Shown here piece by piece: positions 15,130 to 28,900 of a stretch of 64,000 nucleotides of DNA. The stretch spans positions 4,882,001 through 4,946,000 of the forward strand of contig OU015540.1 of the NCBI GenBank assembly GCA_907165065.1, written 5' to 3'. The notes under the pieces are model-generated. The model searched no databases. It had not been told where the DNA came from and saw only the letters and a list, made by a program, of their open reading frames with translations. Origin of the DNA: Caprimulgus europaeus (taxonomy: Eukaryota; Chordata; Aves; Caprimulgiformes; Caprimulgidae). Position numbers and translations under genes: made by a program. Positions within the stretch are counted from its first letter, which is position 1. The number at the start of each line of letters is the position of its first letter.

Positions 15130-15172
15130 CTTTTTCATTGCAATTGCTTTAAAGCCGCACAAATGGCGTGAA
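15130..15172 (-). other. Candidate 43-nt exon or pseudo-exon
   Basis: Minus strand: a strong acceptor (CTTCATTTCTTGTGAAG|TTCACG) and a very strong donor (GAAAAAG|GTGAGT). The only open frame is phase 2 to 0, reading SRHLCGFKAIAMKK. The good splice-site pair makes it worth checking, but the length gives no functional clue. Confidence 0.17.
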
Positions 15173-16249
15173 CTTCACAAGAAATGAAGAAAAGATACCG
15201 CAGCAACCTGAATTGTAAAGGTACTCCAAACTTCCACATTCTCATCTCACACAATAAGTAGCGTGAAAGATAAAATATACTCTCAAATGAAATAGATCAA
15301 GAATTTTAAACAGAACCTGAAGCCTAAGCAAACAGAAGATAAATACCAGGTTGTTAAGACTTGTAATAAAACTAAAGTATTTTACTAACAAAGAGGCAGA
15401 AAAAACACAGAAGGGGTTCACTAAGAACTAAGAGTTTCAGCTGCATCCAGAAAAGGATTACTGCTTTACAGGAACTAATGAGTTCCAAATAAGCACGCAG
15501 AAAGAACAAACAAGTACTGAAACCACCTAGCTGTGATGCCCTTTAGCACCCCAGTCCAGGCAATTCATCAAGCAAAAAAGTAAATACTACTCTAGCTAGT
15601 CCCCATTAACTCTGTTTGTTTAAAATTCATTAAGTTCAAAAAGTCAATTCAAAATACACCCTCAGAGTCCAAAAATTATACACTCAATACAAAGGTAATT
15701 GATAAGACAAATACTAAAATATTCACTGTCATTTAAAATATAAAATTTAATTAAGACAGACATAATCTTCACATTACTGACACTTTTTTCTGCTACTAAC
15801 AGGCAGGGTCTCCTTTGTACACTAAATCAATGCAGAGCTGTTGCTCACTTGGCTTCAGTCAAGTGCAAATCTTCTACTTGAAACAGATCAACTACATGTA
15901 ACATCACTATGTTCTTACCTTTTACAAATTTAAGATCGTGAATTACTTTTGAGACAACTCATGACTTGAAAAGCTACAAACATCCTCTTAGAAAATCTGA
16001 ACACTGAGAATTACTTTAGGGTTAAAATTTTTATAGAGCTTTCATGCACTGTTGAAAAAGAAGAGATTTCAGCTAGAGGTTGATTTATGCTCTTCTGCAC
16101 TTGTCACTTCCTTCCTGCGACATCCGCTCATTGCGTGCACATGCTTGCCTTACAAAATGATTGCTATGTTAACTTCTAATTAGATATAAGCTAACTTTCT
16201 TCTAATACAAGTATGAAGACACATTAAGGCATGAAATGTAATTTTTTAC

Positions 16250-16338
16250 CTTTTTTCACTCTTTATATCTTTCAGCAGCTGATGAATATCTCTTTCCTTC
16301 CTATCATGGACTATCAGCATCCTAACCTTATAAAATGT
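16250..16338 (-). other. Candidate 89-nt exon or pseudo-exon
   Basis: Minus strand: acceptor GTTAAGGTATCCAG|ACATTT and donor GAAAAAAG|GTAAAA. The open frame (phase 0 to 2) includes MLIVHDRKERDIHQLLKDIK, a charged helical-looking stretch. Its phase-2 exit matches the next candidate at 15,130. No family recognised. Confidence 0.15.
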
Positions 16339-17276
16339 CTGGATACCTTAACAATTAGATAAATAAATATTTTGTTCTACTTATTTCACCCTCTGTGCAC
16401 AGTTGGAATTCCAGGATTTTATAACAAAAAACAAAGTGTCTCTGGAACTGCACCTATTTTCCACACTGTCTCACTGCAGGACAGGGGGAATGGGGAAATG
16501 TGTCAGCTCTGGGGCCCACTCAGTGTGTGTACCATAAAAACTGGCGCCTATGCCCACACAGCATTTTTTTCAAGGGAACTCAGGGCTGTGCAACTTGAAG
16601 TTCTTGTCTGTAGCTGTTGCTTCCCTCTCTAACTCTTCTGGCAAGCTGAAAAGAATGTGAATTCTGACCATTTACCCACCTTGGGACATTTTTCAAACAA
16701 ATCCATGTGATCTGTCTAAAATGTAGAATTTTAGTGTTTTTAACAGAAAGGAAACTGAAATGCACACGTGTATTAGCAGTACTGTCCTTCCCTAAGCACT
16801 GTCCTGGATTTAATTTCTTTCACTCTACTGGAGAGACAAATATTTAACAAGATTTTCTTAGGTATCAGTTCTTTTTTTCAAGTTGAATCCCCTCCAATTC
16901 ACGTGAATTACCTCTGCTGTCTAACAATAGTTAAACGTTACAGTCTGGTAACTGTCCTCCCTAGATAACTCCATTCAAATGTTAATAGTTCTTTGTAATT
17001 CACTCAATTTATTTGGGCTTGGCTATCTTATCTGGCCAGCACCTCTTCTATGTTCTCCTTCCCTTTCTTTATTCACAAAATTGCCCAAGCCCTACTCAGC
17101 TGCTAATGAATATGTAAAAAACATACATATATTTCATTACATAGGAATTCCTCACATTATCTGTACAAGAACATGCGGATTTTTTCCAGGTTACTGAGCA
17201 GAATATTTCTCCAAGTCTGTAATTTGGAAAACCACAAGCTTCCTGATAAACTCCCAGACACCCAGCAATAGTGCCC

Positions 17277-17342
17277 TTTTTTGTTTGTGGTTTGTTTTTT
17301 GTGTTGTGGTGGGGTTTTTTTTGTGGTGTTTTGTTTGTTTTT
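17277..17342 (+). repeat. G/T-only low-complexity tract
   Basis: About 65 bp almost without A or C on the plus strand (TTTG, TTGTGG and GGGGTTTTTTTT units). Similar GT-rich tracts lie at 3,897-3,950 and 37,460-37,492, so this is a recurrent low-complexity class here. Confidence 0.8.
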
Positions 17343-19094
17343 AACCAATTGTTGTAAACTTTTCTACAAAATTCAACCTAAAAAGCTGAATCGAATTTTT
17401 TTTTTCTGAAGTTACAACCTATTCTAAAGGCAAAACAGAATACAAAAGAAGTGTACAAAAAATTAGTTTGCTTCCACAGAGACCAACAGATTTACTATAA
17501 AGCAGTAGGAGCAATGTCATGGCAGTAGAACCAAGCTGTCTTGCACCATCAAAAGGCATGTCTAATCGACATTGATCCAATATAGCACACCAAGAGCCCA
17601 GGGAGTATTGGGTGTGTCTCTCTCTCAGACCTGGCTGTACATATTCAGCAGATTTCTGTACCAACAAGACGCATTTGAAGTCAGAAATTGTGATCAGCCA
17701 TGGATCGTCTTCTCTCTTTCCAGTTGTTTGTGGAAGTTGTAGTGGTGTGTAGACAGGTTTGAGGGAACCAGTGAAACTAAAACTAACAACAAAGTTTCTA
17801 CTCAACGAAGTTATAAGTTGGCTTATTGTATTGAAATGTTATTTCAAATTGGTTTTTCCTCCCTCAGTTGTCTGCTCTGCTCATTGCTGCTGCTAGTGGA
17901 GATGGGCCTTGACAGATACATAGAATCTAATTCCCACTTAAGAGCCTCTTACTACATCCTCATTACTTCATTAATTTTTAAAACAAGTACCATACCTTAT
18001 CAACAACCCTCCCAGCCAATTCCCCATCCAGTTCCTGACTAGACAATGTCTCAGGATCAGCAACAGAAACCTCCTGTACAGCAGGAAAGTAAACATGCGG
18101 AGAAGCAGAAAAGAAGAATTGGAATGAGGTGACTGACCTGCTCTACAAAGCAGGCAGTACATAAATGAGGAGCAGTGGTGAGATCAACTTTGGTACAAGT
18201 GGGATTATACCCAAATGGATTCCACATACTTTCCAAATCAGCGTCCAGAACATAACAGGATCAAGAAATAGCAGAGCTAGTCAGCTAATTAGCAGCTACC
18301 CTCATGAGCTTAGCTCTCTACCATACTGATGATACCTAAAATAGGTGCCCGGTTTTCTTTACCACAGGGATTGTCCAGCACTGGATAAGAGAATGAATAC
18401 ATGTTCTATGAACTTTATAAAGAGCTCAGTGATCAGGGAAAGGAACACCTCGGCTTCCAGCAGAAGATAAAACCTATGGAAACTTCACAAATGCATGCAT
18501 ACATTTAGTAAGTATAAATAAATTTTAGTATCTTTAAAATAACTTCAAGTTCCCATACGCATATCATGTTTATTTGTGCATCAGGTCATTTTGGGAGGTT
18601 TTTGGTTGTTTTTTTCACATCTCCCAAAGACATTTCTTTTTAGAAATTCTGAAGAGCTTTATGTAAATAACTACTTCGGTAGATTTATATTCAGAACACA
18701 AACACAAAAAGAAACCATGATGTTCTACAAACTCCTGATCTCATTATTCCTGAGACAGGTACAGTATAATAAATCTATTGATTTATCTTCACGTTCTTAA
18801 ACAGTCAAGCTGAAAGCTCAACTTTTTTTACACTTGGAAGAAAGATTCCCAAGTTAGCCATGCTAAACCTTTTATTTTAAAATTCTAGCATAGCTTTTAC
18901 ATTTGCTTCCAATTTAAACAATTAGTCACAATTATCTCAACATTGGTGAGATCAGACATGGTGTGATCGGTCAAATTCAGACCATTTACTGGGTGTGCAG
19001 TTGTTGATATTGCAGTTACTGATCCAGGTCATGTAATAACACTGATAAGAATGAGCTGGTTTTCAGCCTGCAAACCCAATTCTCAGTATCTTAC

Positions 19095-19136
19095 CACTTT
19101 GGTACCTTTCTTCCAGTTACACACACAGTACTTCAG
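19095..19136 (-). other. Candidate 42-nt exon or pseudo-exon
   Basis: Minus strand: an excellent acceptor (CTTTTTTTTGTTCTTTGTAG|CTGAAG) and a donor ACCAAAGTG|GTAAGA enclose 42 nt. A single frame is open, phase 0 to 0, reading LKYCVCNWKKGTKV. It is too short for family assignment. Confidence 0.15.
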
Positions 19137-22100
19137 CTACAAAGAACAAAAAAAAGCACAACCATGAAATCACATTTTGTGGTAAATTTTAGTAAAGCTC
19201 ATTATGAATCTTATGGATACAAGTTACTAAATTTGTTTTGCTTTTTCCTCTGCTTGAGCAATATAACATTTGTTCAAAACATCATGATTCAAAATGGTTT
19301 TTTGCAGTACACTAACTAAAATAGTATCTTCTACTGAGACATGAATACAAGTAATGACCTGCTAACAACCCTAAATCTCTAAAAATTAAGAAACATATAA
19401 TTGTAGCTGTTAGGTTTCTTGTTTATATAATCTGTCTAAATTACTACATGCTTACTATTTAATGAGTAACAATTTGGTAAGTTTACAATAACAGGTTATG
19501 GGTAAAATTGTTTCTTTTATTCCTTCTCTCTTTTCCTTTTAAGTGAAGCAAGTACAAACCAGTGTAGACTTCCTTATATCTGCATCACCCTGACACATCT
19601 CAGATCAGTACAAAATTAATTGAAATCTGGTATTGAGTCTGAAACCTAAATATGGCAATTTAGCTGTCAATATTAGCTAACTTGATTTTAATGTTAAAGT
19701 ACAACAGTTATGACAAACGAATTGGTGACATGTACAAATTTCTGACATCTGTAACTTTGGACAGCAAATGGAATTGACAAATGGATCTGATAGTAACTAT
19801 TATGTGACTCCATAATTAAGGATGTACTGAAGTTTGCACTGAAACTGTGCTGGGATAACAGAGTGAATTTTCCACTGACTTGCATACTAGGAAACGATTT
19901 TCAGTTATGTGAAGTACATGCAAGTTCAATTATTAAAAAACCCTACAATCTGATTTGGTGGTGTTCTTCCCCTATTTCATATTAAGAATTTAAGAATTAT
20001 TAAGAATAATTTTTATTTTAAATTATTAAAAATATATGAGATCAAGTATTTAAGTAACCCAGTTCCTCACTAAGATATAAATACAAACAGAACTTGCTTT
20101 CTATATCAATTTTCCTCATTATTTCTCTTATGTTATTATTGCACATACAATTCCCCATTACAAACAAGGGACTTTGCCACACTATGTAAAAACAGAACAA
20201 AATAGGCAAAGAACATACTAAAAAACTCCAAGGAGTTCTTTTTAGACCCCTTTTTAAATATGTAAATTCAGTAACACTTAAGCATAAACTTTAATACCCG
20301 ATTGTCCATCCACTAAGCAAAGCTCTTCATAAAATGTGTAAGTCCAGTTGATTTCCCTGGGGCACAGGCATCACTAGTCCCAGTCCCAGTGCAAGCTCAG
20401 CTATGTATACATTGTCCTGGGTGATACTGAGGACAGGAACACTTCAGCACAGGACTCTATTTGTGGTATGACACACACTCCAGAAGCTGTTTTACAGCTG
20501 TTTGTTTCCTCAAATAGGTAGGACTGGAAAGCTGGAAAGTAGCCATGATGCTACGGTAGGAACAGTGCTGAAGGGCAAGGAAAAGGGAAGCAGGGACTAA
20601 TTTGGAAGGTTTATGTGCCTTTAGCTCCTCTGTAATTCCAAAGCTGGTCTTAAGTACAAATTTAAATAATAACATGAACTGGGCAATAGTCCTTCTGAGT
20701 CTATAAAAAACCCCAAATGTCCTATGAACAGTCACTTTTCTGTCCCATTTTTTGATTTCACCATTCAATTTGCCATTCCTGAACTGTAATCACAGATGAT
20801 CTACTTATAAAAGCATCTTTAGTGAGTACTATTTACATATAGGAGGAATTTTCAACTACAGAATCCCGATCCCTCCCTGTCTGCACTACCTGTAGTAACT
20901 GTGCTAGAGTTGGGTCATCAGAATTTAGCAAACTAAGAATACAATCACAAAGCTACTCTACATTATGCTTTGTGCAAACTTAACAACCAAACACTGCAAG
21001 TCAAAATTCTCCTATATTATAATTAGTACCCTAAGTATGTTTTTCTAAAATAAAAACTTTGCAGAATGTGCATTCTTAGTCTCATTTGGACATTGTTTTG
21101 GGGAAAAAAGCACACTTCTCTTAAGAGTACAGCTGATAATAAGGGGAAAATTAAGATTCCAAGGTACCAGTGAAAATTATTTCACATTTCTTGGAAGATC
21201 CAGTATAATCCACTGAATAGAACATTACAGATCTAAGTAGTAAATATAGAAGTTAGAAGGTTCAAAGACCAGATCACAGGCAATAGAAATAGCTTATGAA
21301 TGAAAATAATCTATTTGGTTGCTTTAGAAATCAGAATGGTCATGATGAACTATACCCATATTAAAAAATATGCTTCAAACTCCTCTGCCTTCACAGGACA
21401 TATTCTTGTTTCATTTGAAGAAATATAATCATATTTTACGTATGACCTTTATAGCCTCTTCATCAAAGCTCAATAACAACTTCCTGGCAATTCCTTTCTA
21501 CACAACATTCAACCTTCCTTCGGAAAAACCATAACAGAAAACTTCAAATAAACAATGGCAATTCTACCAGATTATTAATTTAGGCTTTTCCACCTCTCAA
21601 ATTAATATTAGATTTGACTTTTAGGCACTTGAACGCACAGTAAGCATAGGCAGACTAAGGTACTGAAAACACTCTCATTTTAAGGGCATTAACAATATAG
21701 GCACTGCGCTATGTCAAACGCTACTCATTTAAATTACAGATAACTAAAATTAACTTATTACTAAAGATTTTGGTCTCATGTAAGCTTATCGGAGATTGAT
21801 AGTTCTAAGGGCTTTCACAGCATTCAAACCATCTTTTAAAATGAGAAATACACCTGTTAATTTCCATAAAAATAATGAGAAAAACTAGTTTAAGTTATCT
21901 TAAGTTTTTTAATCACTTCTTCAATCAAAAAAATGTTTTTCTTTTTTTAAGTAATACTGCCATACACTTAACAGTTTTCACATTTGACCAGAATGATGGT
22001 GTGAGAAAGCTGCTGTTAATCTTATTCATTGACGATGCCTGTTTTATACACTGCAGTCTGGTGAATTAGCTCACAGAACATGTAATTACTGAAAGAACCT

Positions 22101-22623
22101 GTGGTATTTAAAATAAGGGTAAGGTTCCACATACCTTTTCCTCAGTAGCACTGCTGACTTAAGGGTTTTTCATTCCTCCTACTCTACTACTCATCCTTGT
22201 CCCCGTTCTGCCCTTCACTTGTACTGCACAACTGTTTGTAGGGCTGTAGGGCTGCACTGTGAATGTGACTGGGGAACTAATCCAGGTCGGGGAAAAAAAA
22301 AAAAGAAAAGAAATGAGGGAATGATTAAATCAAATCAGCTTCCTGAATCAGTTCAGAGTGTACTCCCAGAAATAGCTACACATAGGAACAGATAGAAAGG
22401 GACAAGGTGAGTAAGGGTAGGCGTAAGCAGAACGGATAGTAATATCATAAGCAAATGCTACTGCTGAATCCAGCTTATGGTAAAATTACTGATTAAAATA
22501 TTGATAAATATTCCAGAAGTTCTACATTTCAAACTTCCAATATTCCAATTAGGTTTTTTCCCTCCAGATTATTTAAAAAAAAAAAAAAAAAATCAATATT
22601 TTTGCCATTTATTTTAGCTACTA

Positions 22624-22640
22624 AAAATATATATATATTC
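22624..22640. repeat. (AT)n simple repeat
   Basis: Short alternating AT run shortly after an A-tract at 22,575-22,591. Confidence 0.75.
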
Positions 22641-23480
22641 TCATCCCTCTCAAATAAAGTATGTGTGTATGTGCATCTTGTGAACAACAAAGTGGCACTA
22701 GATAGGAAGATTTCTTAAAGACATCTACACTTTAATATTTATTGTTCAATCTTAATTCCATAGCCATACACAGTTTAAGACCACATCCCACATCTCCCTA
22801 ATTATTAAAACCATATAGATTTGATTACAATGTATGGAAAGCTTTCACCAAGTTTCTGACCTTGACCAAAATCACTGTTATCACACTCACTGTTTATCTA
22901 CTTTCTACAGCAGACTGACATTTTCAGCAAATATAATAAAAAATAATTACAGAATATTATTATAATTTGCTATGAAAGCAGGAACATGAAACATAATATT
23001 TTAATATCTAGAAGGCCAAAACTATGCCAAAATCTACAAAAGTATTCACATATTTTATCATGGTTTTATTGTATATTTCCATGCATCAATTATAAAAAGC
23101 TTGCGCAGCTCTAACTGTGGCTTCTGTAATTATTACATTCAGTAATGCAAACATCATCCCTTAAAAAAACCATACTTAATGGAACAATTATAAACAAATG
23201 TTCAAAACAAAAGGCAAAGTTATAATAACACAGAACATCCTGCGCTTCACCCTTTGTATTTTGAAAACATGATGTTACGAGACCGCTGTAATATGTACCA
23301 TAAAAAAAATTTAGATTAGGGTTAATTGATTGAAATCAATATTAATAAAAATGGGCTTCAAAGAAGAACAATAAATCAGGGGTCACTGCAGAAATATAAG
23401 AAACAAGCCATAAAACCAGGAAATCTTTAAGTATGTTTCTTTTCCCAGACCTGACCAGTGTTCGTGCAGTGTGTGCTTAC

Positions 23481-23635
23481 CGATCCATCCAGCTGAAGGC
23501 TCAGACTCAACATTTCCACACAAGTTGGTTCACAGTCGGCACAATTACACTGAATCTCTACAGAAGTCTCCCATGACTCACAGTAATCTTTCAGCTCAAA
23601 CAACAATTTAAGATGTAAAGTATGTGGGCCACATA
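23481..23635 (-). other. Candidate internal exon or pseudo-exon, Cys-rich (155 nt)
   Basis: Minus strand: the donor GATGGATCG|GTAAGC is good. The best in-frame acceptor, GTGATCTTAAG|TATGTG, is weak in pyrimidines. The frame (phase 1 to 0) contains a Cys-rich stretch, IQCNCADCEPTCVEM, that would suit an extracellular protein and is phase-compatible with the signal-peptide exon. Against it: the weak acceptor, and the competing candidates at 24,186 and 25,200. Confidence 0.15.
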
Positions 23636-23991
23636 CTTAAGATCACAGAGCACAGTTGGCTCAGTTAAGCCATGCAGAGTCTTCCGAACAGAAAGATTCA
23701 GGCATCCACTGCCCAATATATATGCAATCATTTCAAAGCTTCCATAAACTCTGAGCTTGCCCAGTGTGCATGACTCACATACAGACCCAAGTCCATAAAA
23801 TAGTTTTCCAAAATATTATACTTTTAACATAGCAAATATTGAAGTTGCACAAAACGCCCAGTGATGTTCAAAAGTGAATTTAGCTTTTTCAGTGAGCACA
23901 GTTCACACGTCTGGGACAGTTCAGTGTGCAGCAGTCCAGCTCTGATTACCAAGCAGTAACAGTCTCCAGAAATACTGGGCAAACGCAACAG

Positions 23992-24005
23992 ACACACACA
24001 CACAA
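23992..24005 (+). repeat. (CA)n microsatellite
   Basis: Seven CA dinucleotides. On the minus strand the resulting TGTGTG run lies within a possible pyrimidine-rich 3' splice-site region. Confidence 0.85.
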
Positions 24006-24185
24006 ATAAGTGTGCCTGGGTGTACTTTTCCGTACATACAGATATCTCTCCAGAAAAAGAAAAAAAAATTAAGGAAGAGAAATAAGAGGACAAGCTGAGG
24101 AATCCTGATCATGTATAGCTTTATATTTACACCAGCAAGACTTTTACCCTCTGCAGTTAATAGAGTAAATTAAATTTATACTTAC

Positions 24186-24266
24186 CTGCCAATTTGTTTT
24201 CTGACAATTAGGACCTGCTCAAGAGCTGAATTAAGTTCCTTCAAGGCCCTAGAGCAGTCAGTATGT
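24186..24266 (-). other. Candidate internal exon or pseudo-exon (81 nt)
   Basis: Minus strand: one of the best splice-signal pairs in the window. The acceptor is a long pyrimidine tract ending CCCTTGTTTAG|ACATAC and the donor is TTGGCAG|GTAAG. Only one frame is open, phase 2 to 2, reading HTDCSRALKELNSALEQ and then VLIVRKQIG, which looks amphipathic and helical. Its phase matches the 25,200-25,341 candidate in one of that exon's two frames. The same frame stays open for over 200 nt upstream of the acceptor, so the exon could begin earlier. Family unknown. Confidence 0.22.
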
Positions 24267-25199
24267 CTAAACAAGGGTAAAGGAACCCAGAGAGAGCGTT
24301 CATCTAAATTTAATATCTCTATGAATATATAATTTAGTACATCATATAGTAAAGCTGAATAACTAAATCTTGTAGTTAATGTTGTTTCCAGAAAGAATTT
24401 AGAAGCTGCATACATAATTATATGAAGATGACATCTGGTTCTGTAGCAGAAGATACTAATTTGAGAGAAATCAATGAGATTACGTTGAAAGACTGGAAAC
24501 AGCCATAAAACTAAACATTAATTTTTGTGCTGTCCTTCCTATTAGTTTCTACTAAGTTTATAATTACTCTTTTTTTCTTTTTTCATTTATTTATGCATAT
24601 AGCGACTTCATAGCAAAATTCTACCTTTAGGATCTATTAAAAATGTAGCTACATTTCCATATACAATTTGCTATTGTACAAAGAGCATTATACAGAAGAT
24701 GCAGTGGGACTCCCCGGTGGAAGTTAGGGGTGTCAGAAAGATTAACAAGCACAAAGTTTGAAGCTACATTTAGTGTGTTGTTTAATGATAATTGATCAAC
24801 TTGGATAAAATTCAACACTTCATACTTTTAAGGGTACTTCTGGAAATAAATACTCAGAAATACTAAAATCACACTTTTAGAAAGCTAGACTTAAAGCACA
24901 TTAGAATCATAGTGTGGCTACTTCTTTTCATAATTAACGTAGCCCAAGGAGGATTGGGAATAACTACACAGGAAAATAAAGCATGACTATGGAATATATA
25001 AGAACACTATGTTAGTTTTAATCTGGCTAACAAAGGAAAACAGTGGCAATATGGTGGCACAGGCTACTTGGATTCCATTAAATGGCTTGAAGACAATTAA
25101 AAGAACAGGAACTATACAGGTCTTCTCTGGAAAATTAAATGCCTTTGTGTTAAATGTAGAGTAGTCTAAAACCAGGGAGGAAAAAAACCCAAGAGTTAC

Positions 25200-25341
25200 C
25201 TGTTCCGAAAAGGAGTATATGAAATCAATACTCTCATTACTGTGTGGCAGAAAATGTGTAGAAAAGTTTTGCTCAGGGTGACTGTCCTCTGACACGAGCC
25301 AGGGCACTCTACAACTGTCCATGACTGCAGCTCCAGGCTTA
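25200..25341 (-). other. Candidate internal exon or pseudo-exon (142 nt)
   Basis: Minus strand: a strong acceptor (TTCTTTGTTTATACCAG|TAAGCC) and a good donor (TCGGAACAG|GTAACT) bound 142 nt that is open in two frames. In phase 1 to 2 it reads a Cys-containing segment starting SLELQSWTVVECPGSC. In phase 2 to 0 it reads one starting KPGAAVMDSCRVPW. Phase 1 would join the signal-peptide exon at 54,961 and leave phase 2 for the next candidate at 24,186. No domain was recognised. Long introns hold many pseudo-exons with comparable signals, so this is only a candidate. Confidence 0.2.
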
Positions 25342-25999
25342 CTGGTATAAACAAAGAATTAAAATCACAACGGTGGCTTCCAGCTCAACGTCTTTGTTGA
25401 GCAACGGTGGCAACTACTTTATATTAAACAGCCCCTACTCCCTTCTCTTGATGACTGTCTCCCTTCCTCTTGCTCCCTTATCAACCTGACACCCCAGACA
25501 TCCTGCTGGTACTATACATAACTATCACTGTAGTAACCAATTCCTTGAAATAGTAGAAACAATATAAATTTAAATAGTTGGAAGAATTATAAATTTAAAC
25601 TAGAAGTTTATTCTAAAAAAAAAAAAAATTGGCTGAAATAATCTCTGATGTAACATACAAATTTAGGAAAAATGTTTCAAAACCTTAACGAGATTTTTCC
25701 AAGTATCAAGAACAACTGTGATGTTTTCTATAACATTCTGCAATCAAACTGAAACGAGTACTGAAAGAGAGGAGAGCAGTAGTTCTGTCAAGAGCTCCAC
25801 AGGAAAGAAAGCAAACTTCCCCAGTCACAAAACTTCAGAATAGATAAATGTGTCAGTGCTTAATACTGAAACACGCAACAAGCTACTTCTGTTTTCACAT
25901 GTTCGCGCAGCCCAAGAGGCCAGAATTACTCAGTACAGCAAATAACTCGGTGCAATATCTCACTGTTTGTCAGTAAGGGTTAAATAGCATAGAAAACAT

Positions 26000-28900
26000 G
26001 ATCTAAACTTTTCAGGAGTGCACACTGATACATACAGACACTGGTTCAAAACACAAGGAGTTATTTAAACAATCTGAATGAGCTGATAACAGTTGAAAAC
26101 TGATCATTTCACACACCTGAGGTCAGAAGCGTTGTGTAAATACTTTCAGTCAGCTGAAGGGCAAGAGGAGGGCAGAGACATCGCCTTGCAACTTAACTAA
26201 AATGCAGCATATTAGAGGCTCAAGAGATTACTACAAGTGGTGTGGGGCTGAGGAGACTTTTTACTTTGTTTTAAAGATTTGAAAGGGAAGATCTCATACT
26301 ATAAAATTGGAATAAATCCTACAAGAGAAGAAACTAATTGAGATCTTGCCTTTGCATATTTAGAGTGCCATTTTTTCAAGAGCCCCTACAAAACTTAAAT
26401 TCACCAGGGAAAGAAACAAGCATTGCTCAGACCTCATTAGAAAAGTATTTAAAGAAAGAACAGTGCCTTTGTTTGTTTGTTTTAATATCACAGCAGAAAT
26501 TAAAATTCTAGATTGTAACAGCCTTTTTTTACTTTACATGAATAAGAAAAGGATTATGGTACTACTAAAATAAGAGTAAGAAAAAAAAAATAAGTGTTAC
26601 TATAATTAAAATTGTAGCATCAACTATAAAGACATTTGCCTGAGGAAATAATGGGTAAATGATTTACTATAGGCATTTTGTGCTATGGAATAGAAAAGTA
26701 TTGTTTGCAGTATTTTTTATTATTAAAAAAGAACTAAATTGTATCTTACAGCTTTCTGGATATCAGTTTTTAGTTGATCAGACAAGTCAATATAATACAA
26801 TTAATTTTCATACAGTTGTACATTGATTTTAAGCCCCAAAATAAGACTAACAGAATACAGAAAGGTCAAATATTTTGTCTTATGTTTCATTGGTTATATT
26901 GATGATTTAAAGGTTAAGATAAGATCAAAATACAACAGGTATGTAAGCCTCAGGATTTTGCAAACTTAAAAAGAATACATACTCCTTCCACGTTTTTCAA
27001 GTAATTAAAATCAACACTGTAATCTGATGTACCTCTAAGGATCATTCCTTAAGTAGGTAGTGCAGGCTGATGGACTGACTCGCAGAATCACTTTACAAAT
27101 AAGGAGTTACAAATTAGTACGATACATGTAATATCTAATAACTGCAATATATTTCAAAGTGAACAATGAAAATTTTCTTCCAGCAAACACTCTATGAAAC
27201 ATTTTGCTGAAAGGCAATATGTTCTGAACTTAAGTTTATCCCATGACCTTTTAGTTTGCCTACACCTGCCCATTTCATTACCCCTATTTTCTTTGTGCTA
27301 CAAATACAACCAGATCTGATCCTCACTGTATCTTCTGCATTTTGCCCTTGTCCACTTAACAATGAAATGCACGTTCATATATTACTGACTCCTACAATAC
27401 CATAATTTTCACTTACATTTGCAGCATACAAACAGGTAGAATACCCACTAAGCACTAACGACTCTTTGCACAAGAGTCAAAAAGAACTTGATTCCCCATC
27501 TCTTAAGATTGGAAAAAAAAAAGATATGCAAATTATTTTTATATAAAGTAGGAATTTATTATAGAGTAGTTCCAGAGTCTTCCTTTGAAGACTGACTGAT
27601 TGTGTTCCGAGTGTCAGTAAATCGTAAGAAGCAATAATTCAATTACACGTTTAACATATATTTTTTCATCACATTATGATTGAGTTAGGACTCTGAGTAA
27701 GGAAAAATGAGTGCTAAGTTCAGAAAAAAACACTCACTGTAGATTTTAAAGTAAGCTCTTACACCTCTGAAAAATTATTCCCTTCCCCCTGCCCCCAACT
27801 GGAAGCCTAAAATCCATTTTCTAATCATATATTGCCAACTAATGTTTATGTAAACCTCTGAGATCCCTGGATCAGTGCTATCATAGCCTCTTAGTGACCT
27901 TGTAGAAGTTGATGAAATTTATTCATTTATATATATTCATAAAAATAAAGAATGCTAAGGAAGAAAGCCTATTTCATTATTATCTTAGAATACAAAGTGC
28001 ACTGCCAGCAGGTAGTAATCAGCAACTTCAGACTCCTATGAATCCTAAACTACTTCAAATATTGGTCTCCTTTTTTGCATCTTTAAACCACTTCAAGACA
28101 TACATTTAATTTACACCAATATAAAGCTAAATGACTTACTCAAATGTAGAGAAATGTTTATCATTTATTCAGTATCACCTTCAAATAACCACAGGTTCCT
28201 ATAATATCAGAGGGCTTCAGTGAAGTGTTATAGCCACTGCCAATCCCAAGACATCCTCAGAGCACTACTGCTTTTGGCTACACAGATTCATTTTACCTCA
28301 GGTTTAGAGGCCAGCAGAATTCACAACTCCTGCATCAGGTGAGATACTACAATTTAAGAAGTTAGGATTTTCCATTACATCTGGAACTCCTTGTTGACCA
28401 ATGACGTTTTCATGTGTCCTACTGAGGCTCTGAGCTTCTACTTGGCACAAAACAAGTTTAATGAAATTCTGCAATTGAGGATTTATGCCTGTCTTCTATT
28501 GAACTAAAGGAAGGGAATAAAAAGATATTTCAGACAGCTTTCCTGTGTTTCTATTGATCAAAAATATATTTCTTGGACTAGTCTCTCTCCTGATTGTACA
28601 CTCAAACACTTCAGAAAGGAAAACGACTTTGCCTAGCAAGATTGTTCCCTACTTGCTGAATTTCTCTTTTCTACTTCGCTTCTTCTAAGGATTGCTCTGA
28701 TTGCAAGAACAAAGCACTCTGCTTAGGTGAATAGATTCACTGCCTGCAAATAAAATGTCTTTAAGAACTCCTTTTTTAAGACACTTTGCTGCCAAAGTCT
28801 CATGACTCCTTCTCAGGAAGGAATTAATTTTCCTGTCAGATCACACTCTTCAGAGGAAATCTTTCTCTCTGCAATTATCAATGTATCTTTTGCTAAGATT

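Noticed and set aside
15910-15960. Strong minus-strand donor (GTAAAAG|GTAAGA) near 15,918
   Set aside because: Acceptors upstream give stops in nearly all frames; only a 27-nt frame survives, without support.
22121-22160. Strong minus-strand donor GAAAAG|GTATGT
   Set aside because: No acceptor with a pyrimidine tract lies upstream; any exon would be about 16-23 nt.
23331-23354. Short inverted repeat around ATTGATTGAAATCAAT
   Set aside because: Only a 7-bp core stem with a 2-nt loop in AT-rich DNA; expected by chance.
23824-24093. Minus-strand 89-codon ORF including a pyrimidine-rich acceptor at the CA repeat
   Set aside because: Its donor is weak and the frame reads to a stop without a polyadenylation signal. 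The good acceptor look comes mostly from the TG microsatellite.
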